Assembly (NCBI GenBank): GCA_012799535.1
Contig: JAAZLB010000146.1
Location: 1-8,635, forward strand
Source: Bacillota bacterium
GTDB taxonomy: Bacteria > Bacillota > Limnochordia > Darwinibacteriales > Darwinibacteriaceae
Direction: 5' to 3'
Length of the DNA: 8,635 nt
Positions 1 through 6,416 of the stretch are shown piece after piece (positions within the stretch are counted from its first letter, which is position 1; each line of letters begins with the position of its first letter). The position numbers and the translations under genes are program-made. A model generated the notes under the pieces. It searched no databases and was not told the origin of the DNA. It saw only the letters and a program-made list of their open reading frames with translations.

Positions 1-1163
1 ATTTTTCGCTCTTTAGATGATAAGGTGTCATTCGTTGTTGTGTCTGCAAGTTTAGAAACGGCACCTAAATCGCCAGGACCAATTTCGCTTACCGCGATTT
101 GATCCTTACCCTTGGTTACGAATAGTTGGCCAATCCGCTCATCCTTACCTGTGCGGACATTGAAAACACTACTATCAGAGCGTATTGTTCCGGAGAACAC
201 TCTAAAGAGAGTTAGCTTACCAACATAGGGGTCTGCCATGGTTTTATAAACGAGGGCAGAAAGCTCCTTATCCTCAGTCTTAATAGAAACTTCTTGACCA
301 TCCCTATCTGTACCGACAATGGTCCGGTTAGCTGGTGAAGGCATTCCTTGAACCATATGATCTAAGAGTTGACCAATTCCAAAGGTGGTTGAAGCACTAC
401 CAACCAAAATAGGCACCATTTCCCCAGTTTGGGTCCCTAATTTCACCGCATGCTCAATCTCTTTATCTGTAAGAGCCTCACCCTCAAGATACTTCATCAT
501 CAGCTCATCATCAGCAACAGAAGCGGCTTCAATCATTTCTTCTCTAGCAGTCTCTGCAGCTGCTTCCATATCCGCTGGAATGGGTGCTTCTTTAAAAGCA
601 TTACCATCCTTGAGATACGCCTTCATTTTTACTAAGTCTACGATACCAGAAAAGGCTTCGGCCTCACCAATAGGAAGTTGAATGGGTACAAGCTTTGGAC
701 CAAAATGATCCCGTAGTTCGTCAACGACCTTTTGGAAATTGGCATTTTCCCGTTCCATTTTGTTTACAAACACGGTCCTGGGAAGACCAGCCTCTTCCAA
801 AAGACCCCAACCCTTTTCTGTACCCACTTCGACACCAGATGAGGCACAGACAACCATAAGGGCTGAATCTACAACTGTAAGGGCGGCGATTACATCACCC
901 ACAAAGTCAAAGTAGCCGGGGGTATCTAGAACATTGATCTTGTGGTCTTTCCATTCTACCGGGGCTAATGCTGTATTAATGGAAATTTGACGACGAGTCT
1001 CTTCTGGATCAAAGTCCATAACTGTTGTACCATCGTCCACTTTTCCTAAGCGATTAATACCCTTAGCTACAAAGAGCATAGCTTCGGCTAGTGAAGTTTT
1101 ACCTGCACCACCATGCCCTACCAGGGCTACATTACGTAAGAAATCTGTTCCGTATTTCTTCAC
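1..1163 (-). CDS. fusA: Elongation factor G family GTPase, EF-G2/FusA2-like (3' end outside window)
   Basis: Translational GTPase of the EF-G family; classical EF-G drives tRNA-mRNA translocation on the ribosome. Translating the minus strand from the GTG at 1163 gives 387 codons with no stop, so about the first 55% of a roughly 690-residue protein is present: the G domain and much of domain II. The start is fixed by AGGAGG at 1171-1176, seven bases upstream; the ATG at 1165-1167 is in another frame. Visible motifs are the P-loop GHGGAGKT (residues 16-23), DTPGYFDF (80-87) and NKME (134-137). Canonical EF-G has AHIDAGKT, DTPGHVDF and NKMD, so this is a divergent paralogue, as in FusA2/EF-G2 proteins. 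No rpsL, rpsG or tuf genes flank it on the visible side, also against its being the str-operon copy. Family assignment is secure; the exact role of this paralogue is not known. Confidence 0.9.
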   Translation of the reverse strand, partial: MKKYGTDFLRNVALVGHGGAGKTSLAEAMLFVAKGINRLGKVDDGTTVMDFDPEETRRQISINTALAPVEWKDHKINVLDTPGYFDFVGDVIAALTVVDSALMVVCASSGVEVGTEKGWGLLEEAGLPRTVFVNKMERENANFQKVVDELRDHFGPKLVPIQLPIGEAEAFSGIVDLVKMKAYLKDGNAFKEAPIPADMEAAAETAREEMIEAASVADDELMMKYLEGEALTDKEIEHAVKLGTQTGEMVPILVGSASTTFGIGQLLDHMVQGMPSPANRTIVGTDRDGQEVSIKTEDKELSALVYKTMADPYVGKLTLFRVFSGTIRSDSSVFNVRTGKDERIGQLFVTKGKDQIAVSEIGPGDLGAVSKLADTTTNDTLSSKERK

Positions 1164-1213
1164 ACATTCTCCTCCTCTTAGTGAACCCTATGTTATGAAA
1201 AGTTAGCGGATAT

Positions 1214-1219
1214 TTTATA
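1214..1219 (-). promoter_or_regulatory. Candidate extended -10 promoter for the EF-G-like gene
   Basis: The minus strand reads TGGTATAAA here, an extended -10 element (TGn before TATAAA) about 50 bases upstream of the GTG start. No good -35 hexamer is seen at 16-18 bases, which extended -10 promoters can tolerate. No terminator with a U-tract separates this site from the upstream gene ending at 1275, so read-through is also possible. The call rests on motif matching alone. Confidence 0.35.
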
Positions 1220-1274
1220 CCACGCATGAATTCAACAAGATCACCATAGTTTCCTGCTTATTTACTAGAAAACC

Positions 1275-2636
1275 TTATTTGTCTTCGGGTAACCACCAAC
1301 CCCAATTGGGGTAAAGCCAAATTTGTTGGCGCGCCCGATCCAGCTCAATTGACCACCCCATAATGGGTAAGAGATCCCCGGTGACATACGGTGCTCCTTC
1401 CCAACTCTGGATTGAACCAGTAATGGGGATCTTCAATCCCGCAGTTTTTACATAATCGGTACCAGGCTCAATGGTGAGATAGTGCCCATCTTTAAGAAAG
1501 TGCCAATACCCGCCACTTATGACCGTGAAACCTAAAACGGAACCTAGTTCTTGCAAATTATAGTATAATTGCCCATTATATTCCCTAGTCTGCACTAAGT
1601 CGGTTATTTCTTCATTGTTTACGAATATTCTCCATTGCCCATTCCCTGGTACTAAGCGATAATGATTTAAGGCAGCATCACTAAAGAAATAGGTACCATC
1701 GTGGTAAAAAGCCTTGGTGGCAAAAACACCAGGCACTCGCCATTTTTCGGAAATACTCCCGGATTTAAGCTCAAAAAGGGAGGCGCCGGTTTTCTTGGAG
1801 AAACTAAGAAGTCCTTGTCCCGGAATATGAAAAATGCTCTCTCCTAAATCAGCAGCGTGAAAATGACGACTTAAAACCACTTCTCCGTCCTGCCAACGCC
1901 AGCCATAAAGCATTTTTTGGCTAGTCACAGCTATCCATTCGGGACTTCTTTGCTGTGGGAGAACTATTAGACTTTCCATCTGACCCCAAGGATAGTTCTC
2001 CCATAGGCTCACAAACTCTTGATCATCCCAAGTTAAAATTCCAATATATCCTGACTGTGCAATGTAAATCAGGTCATCAAAACCATCCTGATTCACATCT
2101 ACAACCTGCCAATCAATCACCCTTTGGTCAGATCCCGTCTTCCAAAAGGGATAGAGCTTACCTTCCCAAGAAAGTAGAATCTGTGCTTCTTTTTGCCCAG
2201 TGAGAATTAACAAATCGCCCCAGCCATCATTATTGAAATCATGAACTTCAAGCTTTTGAATGGTGTCCCACATATACAAGGGTTGGCCCACTCTAACCCA
2301 GTGCCCATTTTGCTCTTGATACACATAGAGAGCACCGGCATTAGCTGTCCCCACAATGAGGTTGTTTTTCAGATCCCCAGTAAGATCCCCTACAGCCATA
2401 GCAGAAATTTGCCCAGAAATATTGTTGATTATCTCAGTTTTAGTCCCATTTTCCACCAGGTAAATGCTCGATCCTTGCGCAACCAAGCAAGTGGTTTCCC
2501 CTCGATTGTAAAGATCCGCAATAAGGATGATAGCACCTTTTAACGCTGGTTCATCCACAACTATGTAAGGGGAGGCTAGGGCAGTTATTGGCACTATAAG
2601 TAAAGTTAAAACTAGCAAAAGCGCGTTCCTCCGCAA
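1275..2636 (-). CDS. Secreted FG-GAP/VCBS repeat protein with C-terminal copper amine oxidase N-like domain
   Basis: Probable exported or cell-surface protein of 453 residues; no enzymatic motif is recognised and its function is unknown. Residues 1-21 form a signal peptide (MRRN, a leucine-rich core, then ALA before S22). The middle carries FG-GAP/VCBS-type repeats of a beta-propeller: a degenerate one near residue 40, DLTGDLKNN (84-92), and two good calcium-binding loops, DFNNDGWGD (133-141) and DVNQDGFDD (180-188). From about residue 335 to 442 the sequence resembles the copper amine oxidase N-terminal-like domain common in secreted clostridial proteins; the tail is tryptophan-rich. The TTG at 2636 is chosen as start because GAGGTG (2643-2648) lies six bases upstream; a GTG at 2645 in the same frame would overlap that site. 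It follows the tRNA terminator, and no convincing promoter is seen in the short gap. Confidence 0.8.
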   Translation of the reverse strand: MRRNALLLVLTLLIVPITALASPYIVVDEPALKGAIILIADLYNRGETTCLVAQGSSIYLVENGTKTEIINNISGQISAMAVGDLTGDLKNNLIVGTANAGALYVYQEQNGHWVRVGQPLYMWDTIQKLEVHDFNNDGWGDLLILTGQKEAQILLSWEGKLYPFWKTGSDQRVIDWQVVDVNQDGFDDLIYIAQSGYIGILTWDDQEFVSLWENYPWGQMESLIVLPQQRSPEWIAVTSQKMLYGWRWQDGEVVLSRHFHAADLGESIFHIPGQGLLSFSKKTGASLFELKSGSISEKWRVPGVFATKAFYHDGTYFFSDAALNHYRLVPGNGQWRIFVNNEEITDLVQTREYNGQLYYNLQELGSVLGFTVISGGYWHFLKDGHYLTIEPGTDYVKTAGLKIPITGSIQSWEGAPYVTGDLLPIMGWSIELDRARQQIWLYPNWGWWLPEDK

Positions 2637-2705
2637 AAATACCACCTCTCCCCTTCAATACACTCCACCACAGAATATTTGCCATTACTTAGGTGGATTC
2701 CTTCT

Positions 2706-2736
2706 AAAAAAAAACCCTACAGCTTTCCGCTGTAGG
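2706..2736 (-). terminator. Rho-independent terminator of the tRNA-Pro transcript
   Basis: Minus-strand stem of eight perfect pairs (CCTACAGC / GCTGTAGG, arms at 2729-2736 and 2716-2723) with loop GGAAA, followed by G and then nine T residues (2706-2714). It begins 15 bases past the tRNA CCA end. On the plus strand the hairpin is followed only by TCTTTT, so it may work weakly that way too, but no plus-strand gene is present. Confidence 0.9.
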
Positions 2737-2750
2737 TCTTTTGATTATAA

Positions 2751-2828
2751 TGGTCGGGGCGACAAGATTTGAACTTGCGACCTCTACCACCCCAAGGTAG
2801 CGCGCTAGCCAAGCTGCGCCACGCCCCG
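2751..2828 (-). tRNA. tRNA-Pro (anticodon GGG), CCA encoded
   Basis: The minus strand folds into a complete cloverleaf of 78 bases including CCA. The acceptor arms CGGGGCG and CGCCCCG pair perfectly; the D stem is GCGC/GCGC with a ten-base loop. The anticodon stem is CTACC/GGTAG around loop TTGGGGT, giving anticodon GGG (plus-strand ccc at 2791-2793), which reads proline CCC/CCU codons. The T arm is GCAAG-TTCAAAT-CTTGT, the discriminator base is A, and CCA is genomically encoded (2751-2753). It stands alone, 41 bases after lysC, with a candidate promoter and a strong terminator of its own. Confidence 0.97.
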
Positions 2829-2839
2829 ATGCAATTAAA

Positions 2840-2868
2840 AGAATACCATGTTCTGAAGAAAAAGGCAA
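2840..2868 (-). promoter_or_regulatory. Candidate sigma-A promoter for tRNA-Pro
   Basis: Minus strand: TTGCCT (2863-2868), 17 bases, then TATTCT (2840-2845), preceded by TGG so that it forms an extended -10. Initiation would fall a few bases before the mature tRNA 5' end at 2828. Each hexamer matches the consensus at 4 of 6 positions, and the spacing is ideal. The -35 lies just past the lysC stop codon. Inferred from motif match and position. Confidence 0.45.
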
Positions 2869-2869
2869 G

Positions 2870-4087
2870 CTATTTTGCTGAATCTAAACCAAATTTTCTA
2901 TGGCAAGCCCTAACTGCACGCTGGTAATCTGGCCTAGGAACTAAACAGGATACTTTAATCTCCGATGTAGAAACCACAAAAACAGGAATGTTCTCATTGT
3001 TTAAAGCTTCAAACATACCCGCAGCCACTCCCGGGTTAGTCATCATCCCCGCTCCCACAATAGACACCTTCGCCACATTTTCATCGCAAATCACTTGCCA
3101 ATCTTGCTCACCTTGCACTTTGGCAATGGTATTCAGGGTAGGTTCTAGTTCTTCTTGGGTCACAGTGAAGGTTAAGTCGGTGATGTTCTTCGTTGTCCCC
3201 GCCTGAACAATCATGTCCACATTGATACTTTCCACTGCTAAAGAGGAGAAAATGTGGTATAAGACATTCACATCATTGGGAATGCCAACTAAAGTGATTT
3301 TAGCACAATTTTCATCTGAAGCTACACCAGTAACAGCGATTTCCCGTTCCACTACGTTCACCTCTTTAATTGTAGTTCCTAAGTTTTCAGAAAAGCTTGA
3401 ACGGACATGAATAGGTACTCCATAAATGGCCGCCACTTCTACTGCTCGTGGTTGAAGAATCATCGCTCCTAAGGAAGCTAACTCCAACATCTCACTATAG
3501 TCTACTTCCCCAATTTTACGGGCTTCTGGAACAATTCGAGGATCAGCACTATAAACTCCATCCACATCAGTGTAAATTTCACATACTTCAGCCCCTAAGG
3601 CGGCAGCTACCGCAACCGCGGTTGTGTCTGAACCACCTCTGCCAAGAGTAGTGATATCATTGGTGCTCGTTACCCCTTGGAAACCGGCAACAATAACTAC
3701 TTGTCCCTTTTCTAATTCTTGATTAATCCGTGCTCCGTCCACCACACGAATACGAGCTTTAGTGTGTTGGGTATCGGTCATGATCCCACCTTGAGCCCCA
3801 GTTAGAGAAATAACAGGCTGACCTAAAGAATTAATGGCCATAGCCAATAAGGCAATGGAAACTTGCTCTCCTGTAGCTAAAAGCATGTCCATTTCACGCT
3901 TAGGAGGATGGGCAGAAATGGCCCGGGCTTGGGCAATTAAAGAATCAGTTGTCTTACCCTGGGCGGATACAACAGCCACCACTTGATGGCCTTGTTGAAC
4001 CGTATGAACGATCCGTCTAGCAACAGCCATGATTTTTTCAGTGTCTGCTACTGAAGAACCCCCGTATTTTTGCACGATAATCGCCAT
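2870..4087 (-). CDS. lysC: Aspartate kinase (aspartokinase), monofunctional
   Basis: Cytoplasmic enzyme phosphorylating L-aspartate with ATP to 4-aspartyl phosphate, the first step towards lysine, diaminopimelate, methionine and threonine; in spore-formers the branch also feeds dipicolinate. The 405 residues match the usual length of monofunctional aspartokinases. The kinase domain (about 1-235) shows KYGGSSV (7-13), TGEQVS (72-77), [11 protein letters not shown] (149-159) and [11 protein letters not shown] (174-184). The C-terminal part (about 260-405) holds two ACT-type regulatory domains, including [19 protein letters not shown]. The start ATG has only a weak ribosome site (AGGG, seven bases away), whereas an internal GTG at 3352 has a strong one, suggesting a separate beta subunit as in Bacillus LysC. 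It lies between the spoIVA terminator and tRNA-Pro with no other biosynthetic gene beside it. Sensitivity to lysine or threonine cannot be read from sequence. Confidence 0.96.
   Translation of the reverse strand: MAIIVQKYGGSSVADTEKIMAVARRIVHTVQQGHQVVAVVSAQGKTTDSLIAQARAISAHPPKREMDMLLATGEQVSIALLAMAINSLGQPVISLTGAQGGIMTDTQHTKARIRVVDGARINQELEKGQVVIVAGFQGVTSTNDITTLGRGGSDTTAVAVAAALGAEVCEIYTDVDGVYSADPRIVPEARKIGEVDYSEMLELASLGAMILQPRAVEVAAIYGVPIHVRSSFSENLGTTIKEVNVVEREIAVTGVASDENCAKITLVGIPNDVNVLYHIFSSLAVESINVDMIVQAGTTKNITDLTFTVTQEELEPTLNTIAKVQGEQDWQVICDENVAKVSIVGAGMMTNPGVAAGMFEALNNENIPVFVVSTSEIKVSCLVPRPDYQRAVRACHRKFGLDSAK
3350..3367 (-). promoter_or_regulatory. Internal ribosome binding site and GTG start for a LysC beta subunit
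   Basis: Inside lysC the minus strand carries AAAGAGGTGAACGTAGTG. GAGGTGA (3358-3364) is a seven-base match to the 16S anti-Shine-Dalgarno sequence, and the in-frame GTG (codon 246, 3350-3352) follows five bases later. Initiation here would give a 160-residue protein consisting of the two ACT domains, ending at 2870. Bacillus subtilis lysC is known to make overlapping alpha and beta subunits in this way, with a beta subunit of about this size. The site is much stronger than the one at the main start. That it is used is inference. Confidence 0.55.
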
Positions 4088-4119
4088 AAATCAACCCTAC
4101 CCCTTTTGTTTCTTCCTTT

Positions 4120-4148
4120 ACAATAGCACATTGTTCCTGATTACACAA
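4120..4148 (-). promoter_or_regulatory. Candidate sigma-A promoter for lysC
   Basis: Minus strand: TTGTGT (4143-4148), 17 bases, then TATTGT (4120-4125), lying between the spoIVA terminator and the lysC start. Matches to consensus are 3/6 and 4/6, so the call is moderate. Initiation would leave a leader of about 25 bases, too short for a lysine riboswitch or T-box. An inverted repeat (ACAAT, five bases, ATTGT; 4120-4134) covers the -10 and could be an operator, but such short arms may be chance. Confidence 0.35.
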
Positions 4149-4160
4149 TTAACAGGCAGT

Positions 4161-4195
4161 AAAAAAGGTGAGAACAGAATGTTCCCACCCTTTTT
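4161..4195 (-). terminator. Rho-independent terminator after spoIVA
   Basis: On the minus strand GGTGGGAACA (4180-4189) pairs with TGTTCTCACC (4167-4176) around a three-base loop, with one G-U pair, followed by six T residues (4161-4166). It starts 14 bases past the spoIVA stop. In the plus direction the G-U becomes an A-C mismatch, so the minus orientation is favoured. Confidence 0.88.
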
Positions 4196-4203
4196 CATCT
4201 CTG

Positions 4204-5685
4204 CTACAGGATGATGCAAATTAGACCACCACTACCTTCGTTGATGATTTTGCTTAAGGTCTCTTGGAGTTTTTCTTGAGCATTTTCCGGCATACGGTAA
4301 AGTTTACTGTTGATTCCTTCCCTCACCATATCTTGCAGAGAGCGCCCGAGAAAATCCCGTTCCCACAAAACATCAGGATCCTGTTGAAACTCTTCTGTTA
4401 AGGATCTAATCAGCTCTTCTCCTTGTTTTTCCGTTCCCACAAGGGGGGTTACTTCCGTCTGAATGCTCGCCTGCACCATGTGGATGGAGGGAGCACTAGC
4501 GGTTAGTTTAATACCAAAATTGCGGCCTTGCTTGATTAACTCTGGTTGCTCAAAGGTAATGTCTTCAAGACTGGGGATAACTATCCCATAACCAGTTTGC
4601 CGCACATGTTGCAAAGCTGCAGAGAGTTTGTCGTATTCTTTTTTCGCTACGGACAAATCTTGCATCAAGCGCATGAGGTGATGATCCCCTTCCACTTGCA
4701 GACCGGTCATTTCCGCCAAAACAGCATAGAAAAGGGCATTAAACAAGGTGATGTTTAGGGTTACTTTCCCAGTGCCCAAATCCAGATCTTCTAAGGTAAC
4801 TAATTGCACATGTTCCGATTCCTTAAATCTCTCCACTGCTACCTGTCTTACATCCTTCACCTTACGCAGTTCCGCTACGGACTCCCAAGCTAAATCCTCA
4901 TATGCTTGCCGTAACCAATGCTCTTTTTTCAACTCCTCCACCCAGCGAGGTAGGCGTACATTAAATTCCCGAATAGGAAATTCCATAAGTACCTCTGCAA
5001 AAAGATTGAGAATATCCTCCCTAGTCATGCGGAGACAATCAATGGGAATAACGGTAACACCGTACTTTTCGCTCAATTGTTTCGCTAAACCTATGGTTTC
5101 TGGGCTTTTGGGATGAATAGAATTTAAGGCAACTACAAAGGGTTTTCCTAAACTTTGTAGTTCCTCAATCACCCGCCCTTCTGGATCCAGATATTCATCT
5201 CTTGGTATATCCGCAACGGAACCATCCGTAGTGATCACTAGTCCAATAGTAGAATGCTCGTTAATCACGCGCCTCGTTCCTAGTTCTGCAGCTTCTTGAA
5301 AGGGAATCGGATGATCAAACCATGGTGTGCGTACTAACCTAGGACCATTTTCATCTACATAGCCCTTGGCACTAGCTACAGTGTAACCAACACAATCAAC
5401 TAGGCGAATTCGTGCCCTAGTATTTTCCTCAAATTGAATTTCAACTGGCTCATCGGGCACAAACTTCGGTTCTGTGGTGGAAATGGTGCGACCCGCACCA
5501 CTTTGCGGCAATTCATCTCTAGTTCTTTCCTTAAGGTACACATCTGTAATGTTGGGCATCACGTAAAGATCCATAAAGCGCTTAATAAACGTTGATTTAC
5601 CTGTACGCACAGGGCCCACTACCCCTACGTAAATGCTTCCTCCAGTTCTCTCCGCAATGTGAGAAAAAACATTAAACTCTTCCAT
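4204..5685 (-). CDS. spoIVA: Stage IV sporulation protein A, spore coat morphogenetic ATPase
   Basis: SpoIVA is made in the mother cell, is anchored to the outer forespore membrane through SpoVM, and uses ATP hydrolysis to polymerise irreversibly into the basement layer of the spore coat. From the ATG at 5685 the protein has 493 residues, almost exactly the Bacillus length (492). The P-loop GPVRTGKS lies at 24-31 with Lys30, threonines 70 and 71 sit at the sensor positions, and VDCVGY places Asp97 at the Walker B position. The C-terminus GGLICIIL is the conserved SpoVM-proximal tail. The start is fixed by AAGGAGGG (5694-5701), eight bases upstream, and by MEEFNVFSHIAERTGG aligning with the known N-terminus. 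An in-frame ATG 23 codons upstream (5754) overlaps the predicted promoter and is rejected. The gene is monocistronic by its flanking terminators and lies beside plsY and der, as in other Firmicutes. Confidence 0.97.
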   Translation of the reverse strand: MEEFNVFSHIAERTGGSIYVGVVGPVRTGKSTFIKRFMDLYVMPNITDVYLKERTRDELPQSGAGRTISTTEPKFVPDEPVEIQFEENTRARIRLVDCVGYTVASAKGYVDENGPRLVRTPWFDHPIPFQEAAELGTRRVINEHSTIGLVITTDGSVADIPRDEYLDPEGRVIEELQSLGKPFVVALNSIHPKSPETIGLAKQLSEKYGVTVIPIDCLRMTREDILNLFAEVLMEFPIREFNVRLPRWVEELKKEHWLRQAYEDLAWESVAELRKVKDVRQVAVERFKESEHVQLVTLEDLDLGTGKVTLNITLFNALFYAVLAEMTGLQVEGDHHLMRLMQDLSVAKKEYDKLSAALQHVRQTGYGIVIPSLEDITFEQPELIKQGRNFGIKLTASAPSIHMVQASIQTEVTPLVGTEKQGEELIRSLTEEFQQDPDVLWERDFLGRSLQDMVREGINSKLYRMPENAQEKLQETLSKIINEGSGGLICIIL

Positions 5686-5752
5686 TAAGGCTACCCTCCT
5701 TAAATTCGGATTCCTCCAGTGAGGACCCTGCCCCTTGATATTCAGGTTGGAC

Positions 5753-5786
5753 ATTATACTATATTAAGTCTGGAGGGGAAATATAA
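5753..5786 (-). promoter_or_regulatory. spoIVA: Candidate sigma-E promoter of spoIVA
   Basis: Minus strand: TTATATT (5780-5786), 14 bases, then AATATAGT (5758-5765). Against the sigma-E consensus (KMATATT, 14-15 bases, CATACAHT) the -35 matches 6 of 7 positions and the -10 matches at its central A/T positions; the spacing is exact. A perfect TATAAT (5753-5758) overlaps it but has no -35 at the right distance. Initiation would leave a leader of about 65 bases. spoIVA is a known sigma-E gene in Bacillus, which supports the call. Confidence 0.45.
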
Positions 5787-5790
5787 CAAA

Positions 5791-5821
5791 GGAAAAAGAA
5801 AACTACGGGATTCCCGTAGTT
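5791..5821 (-). terminator. Rho-independent terminator after plsY, overlapping its stop codon
   Basis: On the minus strand AACTACGGG (5813-5821) and CCCGTAGTT (5801-5809) form a nine-pair perfect stem around a three-base loop, followed by a T-rich run (TTCTTTTTCC). The first two stem bases are the last two bases of the plsY TAA stop. It separates the der-plsY transcript from spoIVA. Confidence 0.85.
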
Positions 5822-6416
5822 AGCGCTCAACCTTTTCTCCAAAGCGAAATTCTGTACCTTGACGAAGACGTTGAATATTCGAACGATGCCGGTAAATAGT
5901 AAAGGCGGAAACAACTAAGGCTAAAGTCAACTCAGCCCAGCCCACCTTGAAGAAAAGCAAGGTGATAGGTAGGGCAACAGCAGTGGCAAGGGAAGCTAGG
6001 GATATATAACGAAACAGAGCTAATACCACTACCCAGACTACAAATAGAATTCCTGCCACTGACGGGCGCAAAGTGAAAAGCACACCAGCTACAGTAGCCA
6101 CCCCTTTTCCCCCTTTGAAGCCAAGAAAAACAGACCAATTATGACCGATAACTGCGAAGGTTCCAGCGAGAAGGGAAAAGAAGGGATCGCCCACCAGTTG
6201 ATTGGCTAAGATGGCAGCCACAGCTCCTTTTCCTCCATCCCCAATTAAAGTCAAAATAGCGGGAATGTTACCCGCGGTACGCAAAACATTAGTCATACCA
6301 ATATTACCACTTCCGTGGTCCCGCACGTCCACCTGTGCGAACCATTTCCCCATGAGTAAACCAAAAGGAATACTTCCTAATAGATAGCTAATGGCTAAAA
6401 CTAGTACGTAAATCAT
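5820..6416 (-). CDS. plsY: Glycerol-3-phosphate acyltransferase PlsY
   Basis: Integral membrane enzyme transferring an acyl group from acyl-phosphate (made by PlsX) to sn-glycerol 3-phosphate, giving lysophosphatidic acid at the start of phospholipid synthesis. It has 198 residues, the usual length, and is mostly hydrophobic with about five membrane segments. All three family motifs are present: GSGNIGMTNVLR (35-46), GGKGVATVAG near 102-111, preceded by GHNW at 91-94, and RHRSNIQRL (176-184). The ATG overlaps the der stop by four bases (ATGA), and AAGGAG (6425-6430) lies eight bases upstream, so the two genes are very probably co-transcribed and translationally coupled. A terminator begins in the stop codon. 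The gpsA gene that often follows, encoding the enzyme that makes the glycerol 3-phosphate substrate, is not here. Confidence 0.96.
   Translation of the reverse strand: MIYVLVLAISYLLGSIPFGLLMGKWFAQVDVRDHGSGNIGMTNVLRTAGNIPAILTLIGDGGKGAVAAILANQLVGDPFFSLLAGTFAVIGHNWSVFLGFKGGKGVATVAGVLFTLRPSVAGILFVVWVVVLALFRYISLASLATAVALPITLLFFKVGWAELTLALVVSAFTIYRHRSNIQRLRQGTEFRFGEKVER

Noticed and set aside
385..681. Plus-strand open frames opposite the EF-G-like gene
   Set aside because: Low-complexity serine/alanine-rich translation, typical of the shadow of a real gene; the minus strand encodes a clear EF-G.
1217..1249. Ten-codon reading frame (ATG GTG ATC...) between the propeller gene and the EF-G-like gene
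   Set aside because: An AGGA lies upstream, but the frame overlaps the candidate -10 of the next gene, is very short and resembles no known leader peptide.
1250..1274. Possible terminator hairpin after the gene ending at 1275 (GTTTTC/GGAAAC)
   Set aside because: Only six pairs including a G-U, a 13-base loop and no U-tract.
1955..2543. Plus-strand open frames opposite the secreted propeller gene (1955-2203 and 2241-2543)
   Set aside because: They are antisense to a well-supported gene, lack recognisable domains and show no promoter or ribosome site.
2646..2705. Promoter for the secreted propeller gene, including an AAATATT sigma-E-like -35
   Set aside because: No matching -10 at the right spacing, and the site would overlap the ribosome binding region; not enough to call.
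5686..5754. N-terminal 23-codon extension of spoIVA from the ATG at 5754
   Set aside because: The extension lies in the predicted promoter and leader, lacks a ribosome site, and is absent from the family N-terminus; the ATG at 5685 has an excellent one.
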